Assembly: GCF_017654315.1 (NCBI RefSeq)
Contig: NZ_CP072203.1
Coordinates: 3,720,001-3,784,000 of the forward strand
Reading direction: 5' to 3'
Length of the DNA stretch: 64,000 bases
Source of the DNA: Gordonia polyisoprenivorans
Lineage (GTDB): Bacteria; Actinomycetota; Actinomycetes; Mycobacteriales; Mycobacteriaceae
The notes under the pieces were generated by a model, which searched no databases, had not been told where the DNA came from, and saw nothing but the letters and a program-made list of their open reading frames with translations. Position numbers and translations under genes: made by a program. This document shows, in pieces, positions 1-8,685 of this stretch; position 1 is the stretch's first letter; the number at the start of each line of letters is the position of its first letter.

Positions 1-672
1 GGAGAACTCGTCCGTGCGTGGGACTCGCAGTTCGAGTACTGACGCTGAACCATCCACCGCACCAAGCGATTCGAGCCATCCCACGATCTTCTCCTGCGTG
101 TCGATCCGGGTGATGGGGTGCGGCGGTCCATCGGACGGGGCACGCGGGCCGGGAGGCGGCGGGTCACCTTTGACCCGCGCGACCTCGGCAAAGTATGCAC
201 CGGTGAAGTCGCGCAGCGCGTCGTCGTGCCAGACTGCGACGGCGAGTCGGCCGCCCGGACGCAGCAGGGTCAGGAGTTTCCGCACGGCGTCGTCCATGTC
301 CGGCAGAAAGAAGACACCGAAACCGCAAGTGAGGACGTCGTATTCGGTTGAGAGACGACCAGGGAGAGTAGTGACGTCGTCGACACGGAAGTCGATGTTG
401 CTCAAGCCCGCCGCGTCGGCGTTGGTCCGGGCGCGGTCGACCAGGTCGGTCGCGAAGTCGACCGCGGTGACGTGCCCGTCGGGCCCCACGGCCCGAGCGG
501 CGGCCAGCGCGCTCGCCCCCGTACCCGAGCAGATGTCGAGCACCTTGTCGCCCAGCGAGATTCCCGCCCTTGCCACCAGAGCTTCCCCCGCCGGGCCCCA
601 GACAAGGGGAGTCACCAGATCGAAATCCGCACTGGCCGAGTTGAAGATCTGCGCGATGGAGGGTCCTGTCAT
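1..672 (-). CDS. Class I SAM-dependent methyltransferase, 3' end outside window
   Basis: Reading the minus strand from ATG at 672 gives 224 codons without a stop to the window edge, so the C-terminus is missing. The N-terminal third has the SAM-binding signature VLDICSGTGASAL (about residues 47-59), followed by an acidic strand end (TAVDFATDLVDRA) and a DVLTCGFGVFFLPDMDDA segment, matching motifs I to III of the UbiE/COQ5-like Methyltransf_11 fold. The substrate cannot be told from sequence. The long plus-strand frame across the same bases is antisense shadow. The gene ends, on its 5' side, about 40 bp from a recombination scar made of a gene fragment and an IS3 end. Confidence 0.8.
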   Translation of the reverse strand, partial: MTGPSIAQIFNSASADFDLVTPLVWGPAGEALVARAGISLGDKVLDICSGTGASALAAARAVGPDGHVTAVDFATDLVDRARTNADAAGLSNIDFRVDDVTTLPGRLSTEYDVLTCGFGVFFLPDMDDAVRKLLTLLRPGGRLAVAVWHDDALRDFTGAYFAEVARVKGDPPPPGPRAPSDGPPHPITRIDTQEKIVGWLESLGAVDGSASVLELRVPRTDEFS

Positions 673-715
673 GACACCCAGCCTAACCGGGATGGCAACC
701 GTTATCGATAGTGGG

Positions 716-783
716 CGGCCCTCGATCTCGGCGAGCTGCGCCAAGAGGCTCTCGGCCCGACTCATGAACTCAGTGGCGCCAGG
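716..783 (-). pseudogene. Fragment of the CxxC hypothetical gene at 2822-3400
   Basis: About 68 bp are nearly identical to positions 2945-3013, an internal piece of the 192-aa hypothetical gene, in the same orientation. Homology starts and stops sharply. On the right it joins directly to an IS3-family 3' remnant. It encodes no protein by itself and is best read as debris from IS-mediated rearrangement. Confidence 0.8.
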
Positions 784-940
784 CCTCGTCGCGGTGTCCG
801 CTGAATCGATCAGGTGGACAACCGCAGGAGACGACACCGCCCGCTGGGCTACCTTGACCCGGTGACATTCGAAAGCAACATGATTGACCAAGCGGCTCCC
901 GAAGCCGCTTAACCGATGTCCGGCAAGCGGGGTAACCCCA
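783..940 (+). mobile_element. 3' remnant of an IS3-family element
   Basis: This stretch matches the reverse complement of the 3' end of the complete IS3-family element at 3686-4982: the last ~45 codons of orfB (ending NMIDQAAPEAA, stop at about 910-912) followed by the terminal repeat ATGTCCGGCAAGCGGGGTAA to 940. Small indels and substitutions show it is an older, diverged copy. Nothing remains of orfA or of the other end. Confidence 0.85.
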
Positions 941-959
941 AGTCTCAGAGGAGTCGCAG

Positions 960-1409
960 GTGTTCCGTATCGAAGATATTGCATGTCCGAGCGTATCGAG
1001 TCTGCAGGAAGTCCTTGCGACGTCGGCGACGCCGTTCGTCACCCGACAGCAAGGTGCCACGGAGGTCTCGTGCTACGTGGAGATTCCCGGCGCATTTGCG
1101 TTCTCGTTACTGTCCTTTGAGAACCGAGACTTCTTGCGGTACAGCGTCCTTCCGGTGTTGGAGGAGAGATCACACGTGGCAGCCGACCGGAGTGATGGCA
1201 GGACGACTACGTCGACAGTCCGGGCGGTAGACGGCCTTGGGGATGAGGCGTTTGAGATGGCCACGCGTTTCGACCACACGAATGACGTGCTCGAGATCAG
1301 TGTGTGGAGTCGCACTGGCGCCTATCGAGTCAACGTTGTCGGGGGTTTTCCTGACAGCGACGTCGCGCTGAGGGTCGCTCGGCTGTGGCTCGCAAGCCAG
1401 CCAAAATAG
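960..1409 (+). CDS. Hypothetical protein, 149 aa, possible truncated lipoprotein
   Basis: The GTG start at 960 has an AGGAG ribosome-binding site 6-7 bases upstream and lies 20 bp past the IS3 remnant end. The product has two cysteines (CPSV, CYVE) about 35 residues apart, an LGDEAFE segment and a C-terminal VALRVARLWLAS helix, the layout of DUF3558-like actinobacterial lipoproteins without their signal peptide. I infer that the IS removed the native N-terminus and the present start may be secondary. A function cannot be assigned, and the family match is only a resemblance. Confidence 0.55.
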   Translation: MFRIEDIACPSVSSLQEVLATSATPFVTRQQGATEVSCYVEIPGAFAFSLLSFENRDFLRYSVLPVLEERSHVAADRSDGRTTTSTVRAVDGLGDEAFEMATRFDHTNDVLEISVWSRTGAYRVNVVGGFPDSDVALRVARLWLASQPK

Positions 1410-1537
1410 GAATAGTTCGGCATGTTCTGAGTGTCGATTGATCCGCCACGCAGGCACCGCTTTCCAGACCGCACCGGGCGGGAGGGGACACGCCGATCGC
1501 GATGCGCAGCACTGTGCCAGTTGAACGTACAGAGTCG

Positions 1538-2308
1538 TCAGACGGCGCTACGGCCACCGTCAACAGGCACGATGGTTCCGTGAATGAAGCTGGCCTGATC
1601 GCTTGCCAGGTAGGCGATGGTCTGCGCGATCTCATCGGGGGCCGCCACTCGCCGGGCCGGGGCGTTGCTCATCATCTTGTTGAGCCGATCTTCGCCGAAC
1701 AGGGCGTCGGCGCTTTCGGTGAGTGTGGGCCCGGGTGCCACCGCGTTGACCCGAACCCCACGAGGCCCGTACTCCGCGGCCCAGGACTTGGTCAACAAGT
1801 TCAGCGCAGCCTTGCTCGAGGCGTACACCGCCGAGCCCACCGTCCCGAACGAGGCCACCATCGTGCTCACGTTCACAATGACACCATGGCCACGGGTCGC
1901 CATCGCCGGAGCGAGCGCACCCACCAGGTAGAACGGCACCTTCACGTTGAGTGCGTAGCAGGCATCGAAGTCGGCCTCCGGGATCGACTCGGTCGGCCCG
2001 TACGCGGCGGTTGCCGCGTTGTTGATCAAGATGTCTACCTTCCCGGCCAACTCGGTGGCTTGGGCGGCCAGGGCGCGGCAGCTCGGCGCGTCGGTCAAAT
2101 CGGCGGCCAGGAAGTGTGCACTACCAACGGCGGCGCGCACCGCCTCGACAACTGCCTGGCCCCGCTCCACGTCACGTCCGGTCACCAACACGCGGGCACC
2201 GCGCGCCGCCAGTAGCTCCGCGGTAGCGCGGCCAATACCTCTCGTTGCACCTGTCACCAGAGCAACGCGATCCTCAAGAGACACGCCTGCAAGCATAGGT
2301 GCTGCCAT
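1538..2308 (-). CDS. Short-chain dehydrogenase/reductase (SDR)
   Basis: A classical SDR of about 256 aa. It has the NAD(P)-binding TGATRGIG motif near the N-terminus, a NNAA structural motif, the active-site Ser (NVSTMVAS) and the YASSK Tyr/Lys pair, followed by RVNAVAPGPT and a VDGG ending. The first 16 residues of the longest frame do not look like SDR sequence, so ATG 2308 (MAAPMLAG) is preferred; ATG 2296 is also possible. An Arg shortly after the Rossmann strand (VTGRD) suggests NADP(H), an inference. The substrate is unknown and the gene stands alone. Confidence 0.88.
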   Translation of the reverse strand: MAAPMLAGVSLEDRVALVTGATRGIGRATAELLAARGARVLVTGRDVERGQAVVEAVRAAVGSAHFLAADLTDAPSCRALAAQATELAGKVDILINNAATAAYGPTESIPEADFDACYALNVKVPFYLVGALAPAMATRGHGVIVNVSTMVASFGTVGSAVYASSKAALNLLTKSWAAEYGPRGVRVNAVAPGPTLTESADALFGEDRLNKMMSNAPARRVAAPDEIAQTIAYLASDQASFIHGTIVPVDGGRSAV

Positions 2309-2821
2309 CGCCGATCTGTACGGGTCAGCGATGGTGCCGGTCGCAGTCCACACCACCGTCGCATGTGCTTGGATGTCATCACCCTAGTCCGGGTGCGGAA
2401 TGTGGAGCAGATCTCCGCCGACGCGACGTTGCGCGAATCGATCTACTCGACGCGGATCGATGCGCCAAACACACTGCTGAAGAATAGAGTTCGCGCAATG
2501 TGCATTGCGATATGTTGGCCTGCCTCAACTCACGAAGCTGTGGTGGACGACCGGATGGGTGATTTCATCGAGCCGCCAGATGGCTCGGATCAGCGATCCT
2601 GCGATGAGGTGTGGACAAACAGGGGAGTGGCGCATGCCAACGCTCTGAACTGCAGCCCGCCCTTGTTGATGACTATCGCCAGCTTCTGTCATCGTTCAAT
2701 CTCGGTGGCGAATGTTCTGCAGGGATCTGAACTTCATGAATGCGAGTGTTCTCGTGTGCAACCTGCAGGAGGACGACTCAGTGCAACTCGATGCCTGGGG
2801 TGACATCACTTGCGGGGTGCG
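2309..2821. other. Gene-poor gap
   Basis: No open frame here has convincing actinobacterial codon use. GC is lower than in the neighbours. The 146-aa plus-strand frame (2363-2803) has many Cys and irregular codon choice and matches no family I know. I see no promoter or hairpin worth naming. Confidence 0.5.
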
Positions 2822-3400
2822 CTACATCGCACGCTTGGCCTTCTCCAACGCGGCGAGCATGCGCAGCACAGAATCCCGCTTCGCTGTCAGGTCTGATGCC
2901 TTGGCCTTACCGCTCAGACCGGTGTCTTCCAGCGCGACCTCGAGACGGCCCTCGATCTCGGCGAGCTGCGCCAAGAGGCTCTCGGCCCGACTCATGAGTT
3001 CAGTGGCGCCAGGCCGGGAAATGCCGGTCGAGTCGGCCCCGGAACCGACCTTCCGCGCCGTGCCGGTGGCCTTACCATTCGCTTTCACGGCGACGGGCGC
3101 GGACGTGGTGCCGCCGGCTCGCACCGCGGAAGGCTTACGCGTCTTCGGAGTCTCTGTCCGAATCCGCCTCAGCTCCGCGGACGCCTCACGGAAAGCGACC
3201 CGATGCTCCCGCTCCTCGTCGTCCTCGGACTCCAGCGACGCACCCAAGGGGCGCAGACCATATAAGCGGATGAAGTGGCGGGCCTCGGCAACAGTTTGTT
3301 CCGCGGCGCGGCACCGCCCGCACCGCGGTTCATGGCGATACACCGCAACATCTTCAAGGGACGAACACCACACACATCGGGACACAGCGACGTCGGTCAT
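2822..3400 (-). CDS. Hypothetical protein with N-terminal CxxC pairs and coiled coil, 192 aa
   Basis: The start is placed at ATG 3400 (MTDVAVSRCVWC) because the 27 upstream codons of the longer frame look non-coding. The N-terminus has CVWC and CGRC pairs about 20 residues apart, a plausible treble-clef or zinc-ribbon site. The middle is basic, Ala/Thr-rich and low in complexity. The last 50 residues (ELMSRAESLLAQLAEIEGRL onward) form a predicted coiled coil. A short fragment of the gene is repeated at 716-783 beside an IS3 remnant, so the locus took part in a rearrangement. I do not recognise the family. Confidence 0.6.
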   Translation of the reverse strand: MTDVAVSRCVWCSSLEDVAVYRHEPRCGRCRAAEQTVAEARHFIRLYGLRPLGASLESEDDEEREHRVAFREASAELRRIRTETPKTRKPSAVRAGGTTSAPVAVKANGKATGTARKVGSGADSTGISRPGATELMSRAESLLAQLAEIEGRLEVALEDTGLSGKAKASDLTAKRDSVLRMLAALEKAKRAM

Positions 3401-3712
3401 GAGAGCACCAGCAGCGAGAAGAGACACGGGTGAAAAGATTACGACACAAGCTCTTTCACTTCGAATCCGGGTTGACCCCACAGTGCTACGAGCGCGAGTT
3501 TGTTCTTGCAGTGATGGTGCGCCGTGGGTGGCCCAAGTCTGGCCGCAATCGAACGCGAATCGTCACTGTGACACATCGCCCCGTCCGAGCCCCGGGACAA
3601 GACGGAGGACTCCCGAGTGCGGCGTGATTTCGTGGATCGCGACAGCCCTCGCCGAATGCAAGAGATGGGTAAATCGGGTAAGTTGTGGTTACCCCCGTTT
3701 GCCGGACATCGG

Positions 3713-4561
3713 TTAAGCGGCTTCGGTAGCCGCCTGGTCAATCATGTTGCGTTCGAATGTCACCGGGTCAAGGTAGCCCAGCGAGCTGTGTCGTCTCCTG
3801 CGGTTGTAGACCTGATCGATCCAGCGGGACACCGCGACGATGGCCTCCAGGTGAGTGTCGAACTCCCGTCGATCGTAGAACTCGGTCTTCAACGTCGACC
3901 AGAAACTTTCCTGCTGAGCGTTGTCCCAACACACCCCGGTCCTGCCCACTGAGAGCCGCACTTTCAGGTCGTCAGCGACCTGCGCCATCTGCTCAGAGGT
4001 GTACTGACAGCCCCTGTCGGCATGGAAAATGACCTGATCGGTCGACCCGGTTTCCGGCTCGCGAAACATCACCGCATTCCGCAACGCCGTGTCCACAATA
4101 TCAGTGTGCAGAGTATCAGAGAATGCGTAGCCAAGTACCCGACGCGAACACCCATCCCGCACCACGCACAAATACAACCAACCGCCACTCGATGTACGTA
4201 AATACGTGATATCAGACGTCCACACCGTATTCAACACTCCGCGATCGAACTCACGACCCACCAGATCCGGTATCACATGCGGATTCTGATCCGCGATCGT
4301 CGTCACAGGAGTCCACGGACGCGGACTGATACCAGCAATACCATTGGAACGCATCAACTTAGCCACAGTCTTCGTAGACACCACCTCGCCGGAATCCCGC
4401 AGATCAGCGGTAATCCGCGGCGCACCGTACACCTGATCCGACTGCTCATGGACTCGCACAATCTTTTCCACCAACTCCTGCCGCCGTACCTGACGTGCCG
4501 ACGGCCCAGCCTCCTGCCGCTCACGCCATTCATAAAAACCCGACCGCGACACCCCCAACAA
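3713..4561 (-). CDS. IS3-family transposase OrfB (DDE integrase core)
   Basis: A 282-aa frame with the HTH_21-like N-terminus (VYGAPRITADL) and an rve integrase core. The catalytic acidic residues are visible in VWTSDITYL (first D), IFHADRGCQY (second D) and NAQQESFWSTLKTE (E). It ends RRRRHSSLGYLDPVTFERN, typical of the family. It is normally made as an OrfAB fusion by -1 frameshifting; an A-rich run near 4660-4666 within the end of orfA is a candidate slippery site. Intact and probably functional. The last ~45 codons recur in the remnant at 783-940. Confidence 0.93.
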   Translation of the reverse strand: MLGVSRSGFYEWRERQEAGPSARQVRRQELVEKIVRVHEQSDQVYGAPRITADLRDSGEVVSTKTVAKLMRSNGIAGISPRPWTPVTTIADQNPHVIPDLVGREFDRGVLNTVWTSDITYLRTSSGGWLYLCVVRDGCSRRVLGYAFSDTLHTDIVDTALRNAVMFREPETGSTDQVIFHADRGCQYTSEQMAQVADDLKVRLSVGRTGVCWDNAQQESFWSTLKTEFYDRREFDTHLEAIVAVSRWIDQVYNRRRRHSSLGYLDPVTFERNMIDQAATEAA

Positions 4562-4605
4562 TTCAACACTACGTACAACAGGGAAGGTGGCCTTCTCCGC
4601 GTCGA

Positions 4606-4917
4606 TTATCTCGTACGCTTGTTCTGCTGCGAATTCTCCGCCGCGAAGAAGGCTGCCGCAGTTTTTAAGAAATCCCGATCCATCCGCAACTGGGCAACCT
4701 CCCGACGCAAACGCTCCAACTCGGCACGCTCATCGGCATCGACCGCCGGCGGAGGATCATCCATCCGCGACCGCTCAATGGCCACCCACCGACCCAGCAA
4801 CTGCTCACCCACACCGACCTCCCGCGCGACCTCCGCGATCGTGCGACCAGTATCGATCACCAAGTGCGCAGCCTCACGCCGATACTTCGGCGTGTAACTC
4901 TTCCGCTTCGCTCCCAT
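4606..4917 (-). CDS. IS3-family transposase OrfA (HTH protein)
   Basis: A 103-aa protein from ATG 4917 (MGAKRKSYTPKYRREAA). It has the HTH_Tnp_1 helix-turn-helix (TIAEVAREVGVGEQLLGRWV), then a leucine-zipper coiled coil (ELERLRREVAQLRMDRDFLK) ending at the frameshift region with AAAFFAAENSQQ. It binds the terminal repeats as part of the OrfAB transposase. The longer upstream frame (from 4956) enters the inverted repeat and is not preferred. Confidence 0.9.
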   Translation of the reverse strand: MGAKRKSYTPKYRREAAHLVIDTGRTIAEVAREVGVGEQLLGRWVAIERSRMDDPPPAVDADERAELERLRREVAQLRMDRDFLKTAAAFFAAENSQQNKRTR

Positions 4918-4982
4918 CACTCCATCCTCTCCCGCCAGCCTCACACTGGCCATCAAGATGTCCGGGAAACGGGGTCAACCCC

Positions 4983-5210
4983 AGCTTGTCGACCGCGGTG
5001 GTGATCGAGGCCCACGACGAGTGGCAGGTCACCCGCCGCTAACTCTCCGATGTATCGATGCTCGAACTCAAGAAGGTGATCGCCGCCAAACACCACGCCG
5101 CCGCAGCACTGGACCAATCCCACCACAACGCCTAGCATTCACCATGACTCGTTGATCACTACGCGTGAGTCCACGCCGATCCGAAGTCCACCACTCCACG
5201 GGGCACTATC
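4983..5210 (+). mobile_element. IS256-family transposase 3' remnant with nonsense codon
   Basis: Immediately after the IS3 right end the plus strand encodes LSTAVVIEAHDEWQVTRR, then a TAA stop at 5040, then in the same frame LSDVSMLELKKVIAAK to a stop at 5133-5135. This is the C-terminus of a mutator/IS256-type transposase (EAHDEW...RRYLS pattern), with the Tyr codon TAC of RRYLS changed to TAA. The run CCACCACTCCACGGGGCA at about 5190-5207 resembles an IS256-family end. The N-terminal bulk of the transposase is absent. Confidence 0.72.
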
Positions 5211-5340
5211 CAGCAGATGAATGATCTGGTCATGTCCGCATGTCAGACTGGTCAACACAGTCCGGTCACCGCCTTAACGTCACGACACCGAGAGCACATT
5301 CGCGCTGGCCACGGCCGTTGAGAGGCAGTCTCGAGTATTC

Positions 5341-5398
5341 ATCTGTTTTCAACTCGATAGGTAAAGCTGGTAACGAGACGTGTCGAGGTAGGACGAGT
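5341..5398. repeat. Dispersed repeat shared with 31.2-31.9 kb
   Basis: CTGGTAACGAGACGTGTCGA at 5367 begins a 32-bp segment that recurs at 31163-31194 with two mismatches. Just upstream, ATCTGTTTTCAACTCG (5341-5356) resembles 31907-31922. In the 31-kb copy these two motifs flank a gene; here they are adjacent and in the opposite order. The remainder of 5211-5434 shows no gene. Confidence 0.65.
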
Positions 5399-5434
5399 CG
5401 TTTTCGCAGCTCAGCGGTAATATTGCGGGGGTCT

Positions 5435-5866
5435 TCAGTACCTTAGGTGGTGGGATGTGTCGCTGGTGTAAGTGATGTCGCCGTAGTCCCTGGTGGTGAA
5501 GTTCCAGATACCGTGTCGCAGGGCCAGGGTGTCGTGGTGGCGGCCCACCATGACGACGTTCTCGCCGGTGGGGGAGGCTTGTAAGACTGTGTATTGGGAG
5601 TCCGCGGTGGCTCGATCGGTGGCGGCGAGGTCGATCGCAGGGTGGGTGATCACGTGTCGTGTTCGGGGTGTTCCGTCGGCGTAGACAATGATCGAGTCGG
5701 TCAACATGCTCTCGACAAAGTCAGTGCCTGTCCCGATTACTTGACCGTTCACCAAGATCGCGGCCTCGGTGAACATTGCTGCCACACCTGCGAAGTCACC
5801 GGCATCGAGCAATCGGGCATAGCGGTGGAGCAGTTCGGTGATCTGCGCTGTGGGTGTGTCGTTCAC
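5435..5866 (-). CDS. SnoaL/NTF2-like small protein, 143 aa
   Basis: A protein of the SnoaL-like/NTF2 alpha+beta barrel type: ITELLHRYARLLDAGDFAGVAAMFTE is the usual N-terminal helix pair, then VNGQVIGTGTDFVESML, a central RHVITHPAIDLA strand, and a GIWNFTTRDYGDIT end. GTG at 5866 is chosen because it overlaps the P450 stop codon (GTGA), indicating translational coupling; the longer frame upstream is the P450 read in another phase. Members bind, hydroxylate or isomerise small hydrophobic substrates, so it probably acts on the same compound as the P450. The substrate is unknown. Confidence 0.8.
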   Translation of the reverse strand: MNDTPTAQITELLHRYARLLDAGDFAGVAAMFTEAAILVNGQVIGTGTDFVESMLTDSIIVYADGTPRTRHVITHPAIDLAATDRATADSQYTVLQASPTGENVVMVGRHHDTLALRHGIWNFTTRDYGDITYTSDTSHHLRY

Positions 5867-7050
5867 GTGTTGACCGTGACCGTGAGGGTTGTGAGTCGGC
5901 GCACCAGAAGGCTGCGTTCCCATTGTGGGTCGCTGGTGTCGATGGAGAGTCCGCGGGGTGTTCGGTCGAGGAGATATTCGATGGCGAGTCGTCCTTCGAG
6001 GCGGGCAAGCGCGGCTCCGACGCACAGGTGTATTCCCTTGCCGAACGCCATGTGTGTGCGCCTGGCGGTGGGGTCGAGATCGATTGTTCCGGCGTCGTCG
6101 AACGTTGCGGGGTCGCGGTTCGCGGCCCCCCACATCAGGTAGAGGTGCGAACCCGCGGGTAGCGCTACGCCCCCTAGTTGTGTGTTGCCCACGACGTGTC
6201 GGTAGTGGCCCCTAAACGGCGATTCCAACCGCAGTGCTTCTTCGATGAATGTGGGTACGAGGTCACGATTGGTGCGTAGTCGGGCCACGACGTCAGGATT
6301 GTTGCCCAGGAGCAGTACTGCGCTACCGAGCAGACTGACGGTCGATTCGGCGCCGGCCGCGACGAGTTGGACTGCAATCAACACCGCGGTGTCGCGGGTG
6401 ATCGCTCCGGTGGCGACGATACGTGCCAAGTCGCCCATCACGTTCTCGCCGGGCCGGGTCAGCGCCATCTCGAACGCCTCCGAGAGATAGGCGGTGAGCT
6501 CGCCGACCGCCTCGCTGGCAGTGTCGAGTTGTCCAGCGCTCACGACCCCGTCGAGAAGAGTAGTCGCCGCGAACGACCACCGCACCAGGTCGTCGATGTC
6601 GTAGGCGGGAAACCCGAGCAGTTCTGCGACCACGGCCATTGGAAGACGCTGGGCGACTGCCTGGACCCAGTCGATCTGCTTGTGATGCAGCCCGCCGTCC
6701 CATAACCGCTCGACGGTGGTGTCAATGAACCGCTCAAGGGCCCGGACTCGGCGCGCCACGAGCGACGGCATCACGAGCGCTCGATGCTGTTTGTGCTCGG
6801 GATCATCGGCGGTGGCCAGTACATGGACGGGCGATCCCAGTTCGGCGATTGGGTACTCGCCCACGGTGCCGTCGTCGTGCCAAACCATGGTCGCGGTGAG
6901 ATTTGACGAGAAGTCGTCCGGGCGGGCGACGGCCTCGGCGATCAGATCCCATGCGGTCACCTGATAGAACGACGAATCGCCGATCTGACTGACTGGCTCC
7001 GTTTGCGACAGAGCGGCCAAGGCGGGGTAGGGATTATCGAGATCATGCAT
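5863..7050 (-). CDS. Cytochrome P450
   Basis: A soluble bacterial P450 of about 395 aa. The haem-ligand loop FGKGIHLCVGAALARLEG carries the cysteine thiolate; the K-helix ExxR is EEALR; the I-helix reads AAGAESTVS, with Ser where many P450s have the second Thr. ATG 7050 (MHDLDNPYPALAAL) fits the family's N-terminus; the 38-codon extension to 7164 would run toward the divergent promoter. First gene of a two-gene operon with the SnoaL-like gene, opposite a TetR repressor, which probably controls both. The substrate is not evident. Confidence 0.92.
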   Translation of the reverse strand: MHDLDNPYPALAALSQTEPVSQIGDSSFYQVTAWDLIAEAVARPDDFSSNLTATMVWHDDGTVGEYPIAELGSPVHVLATADDPEHKQHRALVMPSLVARRVRALERFIDTTVERLWDGGLHHKQIDWVQAVAQRLPMAVVAELLGFPAYDIDDLVRWSFAATTLLDGVVSAGQLDTASEAVGELTAYLSEAFEMALTRPGENVMGDLARIVATGAITRDTAVLIAVQLVAAGAESTVSLLGSAVLLLGNNPDVVARLRTNRDLVPTFIEEALRLESPFRGHYRHVVGNTQLGGVALPAGSHLYLMWGAANRDPATFDDAGTIDLDPTARRTHMAFGKGIHLCVGAALARLEGRLAIEYLLDRTPRGLSIDTSDPQWERSLLVRRLTTLTVTVNT

Positions 7051-7173
7051 CCCGCCAGCGTGAACCCAACATGACCGAGGTGACAATCGAACATCGAAAG
7101 TTGATATGCGGCCCAGTGGATGCTTATAGGGCGAGTCGCACAACGGCTCGACGACCTGCGCCAATCGGCTGCG

Positions 7174-7188
7174 ACATATCGCATATGT
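7174..7188. promoter_or_regulatory. Palindromic operator in P450/TetR divergent promoter
   Basis: ACATAT-CGC-ATATGT is a perfect inverted repeat located 17 bp before the TetR ATG at 7205 and 124 bp before the P450 start. Position and symmetry suit an autoregulatory TetR operator. Binding is inferred. Confidence 0.6.
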
Positions 7189-7204
7189 GTATCATGATGA
7201 GAAT

Positions 7205-7765
7205 ATGACTCATGACTGGATCCTCGAGGACAACCGCGCAGACCAGGCCCGAGACCGGTTAATTGACAAAGCCGCCACTCTCATCCGAGAACGCGGAATC
7301 GACGCTCTCGACATCAACGAACTCGCCCACCGCGCCCATTGCTCACGCGCCACGGTGTACAGGCATGTGGGCGGGAAGAAGCACATCGTCGAGGCAGTCC
7401 TCGCCCGATCGTCAGTACGCGTCGTTAATGCCGTCACGACGCACACATCGCATATGAGCGGCTCAGCACGCTCGGTCACGGCGATCCATGTCGCGTTGCG
7501 AGAACTCCGCGACGACAGCGTCCTGCGCCACCTCCTACAATCCCGACAACTACAGAGCATCGTTTCCGCCGCCGTGGGATCGCCCGCCGTCACACGAGCT
7601 GCCGCCGAGTTGCTCGGACTCGACCCCAACGACGAAACCGGCACCCAGTGGGCAATCCGCGGATTCATCTCCCTGGTGTTGTGGCCCATGTCCGCGGACC
7701 ACGAACACGCCGCAGTCGACGCACTAGTCGCCGGGCTCACAACAACATCACGCCAGAACACATGA
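7205..7765 (+). CDS. TetR-family transcriptional regulator
   Basis: A 186-aa regulator with an N-terminal TetR helix-turn-helix (IDALDINELAHRAHCSRATVYRHVGGKKHIVEAV) and a variable ligand-binding C-terminal domain. ATG 7205 (MTHDWILEDN) is preferred over GTG 7187 because the latter lies in the palindrome. It is divergent from the P450/SnoaL operon, so it probably represses that operon and itself in response to the P450 substrate or product. No ligand can be inferred. Confidence 0.88.
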   Translation: MTHDWILEDNRADQARDRLIDKAATLIRERGIDALDINELAHRAHCSRATVYRHVGGKKHIVEAVLARSSVRVVNAVTTHTSHMSGSARSVTAIHVALRELRDDSVLRHLLQSRQLQSIVSAAVGSPAVTRAAAELLGLDPNDETGTQWAIRGFISLVLWPMSADHEHAAVDALVAGLTTTSRQNT

Positions 7766-7808
7766 GCGCCGTAACACCCTGCACCCCAACGGGTAATACG
7801 CCCTCGCA

Positions 7809-8115
7809 GACTCCGGTGAGGCGACCCAGGCTGACGTCGCTGCTATCACCTCGGTGTCTCGTCGAGCTTTATCGGCGTACAGCTCCGGAGACTTGGCGCT
7901 GCTGAAAATCGGTTGCATGTGGTGCATTAGCATCCGACCTTTCTACCTCCACCGCGGAGCATTTTCGCCGCTCGGCACACGATGACACGACTCAACGTGG
8001 CACTGGTGAGGTCACCTCGGTGACGAATGTGAAGAGTCTCGGGAATTCAGCGACCGCTGATGTGACGGTTCAGTATCAGAAGCACCGAGGGGTTAGCCTC
8101 GGGCTTTCATGCTGA
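7809..8115 (+). pseudogene. Frameshifted remnant of a small secreted NTF2-like protein
   Basis: Two frames read as coding and join into one sensible product: DVAAITSVSRRALSAYSSGD (from about 7830) and, after a phase change near 7900-7940, TSVTNVKSLGNSATADVTVQ (about 8018-8077). The order (helix with AYSSGDLALL, central polar part, then a strand ending in ADVTVQ) resembles actinobacterial Mce-associated or DUF4878-type proteins. No signal peptide or start is left. The remaining bases from 7766 show no other gene. Confidence 0.45.
8085..8102. terminator. Short GC-rich hairpin
   Basis: CCGAGG-GGTTAG-CCTCGG forms a perfect 6-bp stem with a 6-nt loop, overlapping the end of the remnant upstream. 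There is no strong T-run after it (GCTTTC), so termination would be weak. Confidence 0.4.
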
Positions 8116-8138
8116 TTTCGTGTCATAAAAGGAGAATG

Positions 8139-8250
8139 GTGCCCTGACCTGGGATGATTGAACTTGCGAAGGTATCAATCGGATGCCGTACGCACGCCAC
8201 GCTCGGGCCACCGTGGCGTTCCCGATCCCCAGGTGGCCGGCCAGCAGTCA
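8139..8250 (-). mobile_element. IS630-family transposase fragment
   Basis: The minus strand encodes LAGHLGIGNATVARAWRAYG without a start codon, the recognition-helix region typical of IS630-type transposases (usually followed by an FKFSTDP-type segment, here lost). It is only about 35 codons. From 8251 to 8670 I see no further gene; short frames there have poor codon use. Confidence 0.6.
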
Positions 8251-8685
8251 CGATGACTAGTGGGTGACTTCATACTTCTTCAAGGGCGGATCTTGAGGAT
8301 GTGATGGGTTAATTGGTAACCGGGTGTCGCGGTGGCGTTGTAGCGGCTTCCGCTAATGAGCTGGCCATCTTTGCGGAAGAAGAAGCTCAGATCGCTTGGC
8401 CCGCCGCATCTCGATCCAGGTGGGTAAGACTGCTCGCAGTGTCCAGCCGTGCTCGGTTGCGGGCGGTCAAGATCTGCTTATGGTGGGTACTCATCATCGC
8501 CCCGGGGTCGTAGCAGTCGCGGTGTCTGTCGTTCGAGTAGGCCGAGGCCTGTGTGTGGGGCCTTCCTCCGAGCGGTTCTCTTCGGTGATGTTTTTCACGT
8601 GGCGTGGAGTCTTTGGGCGCAGAGGTGTCTACTTGATGCAGATAGTTAGTATGCCTAAATAGAGAACTTGGGGAGAGGTTGGGCA

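Larger units (their letters stand above)
3686..4982 (-). mobile_element. Complete IS3-family insertion sequence
   Basis: About 1.3 kb bounded by imperfect ~24-bp inverted repeats. The left end reads TGGTTACCCCCGTTTGCCGG and the right end, on the other strand, TGGGGTTGACCCCGTTTCCC. It carries orfA and orfB on the minus strand with the usual -1 phase relation. I see no 3-4 bp target duplication (TTG on the left, GCT on the right), so flanks may have been rearranged. The right end abuts an IS256 remnant directly, suggesting insertion into an older transposon. Confidence 0.88.

Noticed and set aside
14..865. 283-aa plus-strand frame
   Set aside because: Antisense of the methyltransferase and of the scar; Ser/Arg-rich shadow composition.
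2363..2803. 146-aa plus-strand frame in the gap after the SDR
   Set aside because: Irregular codon use, many Cys, no recognisable motif.
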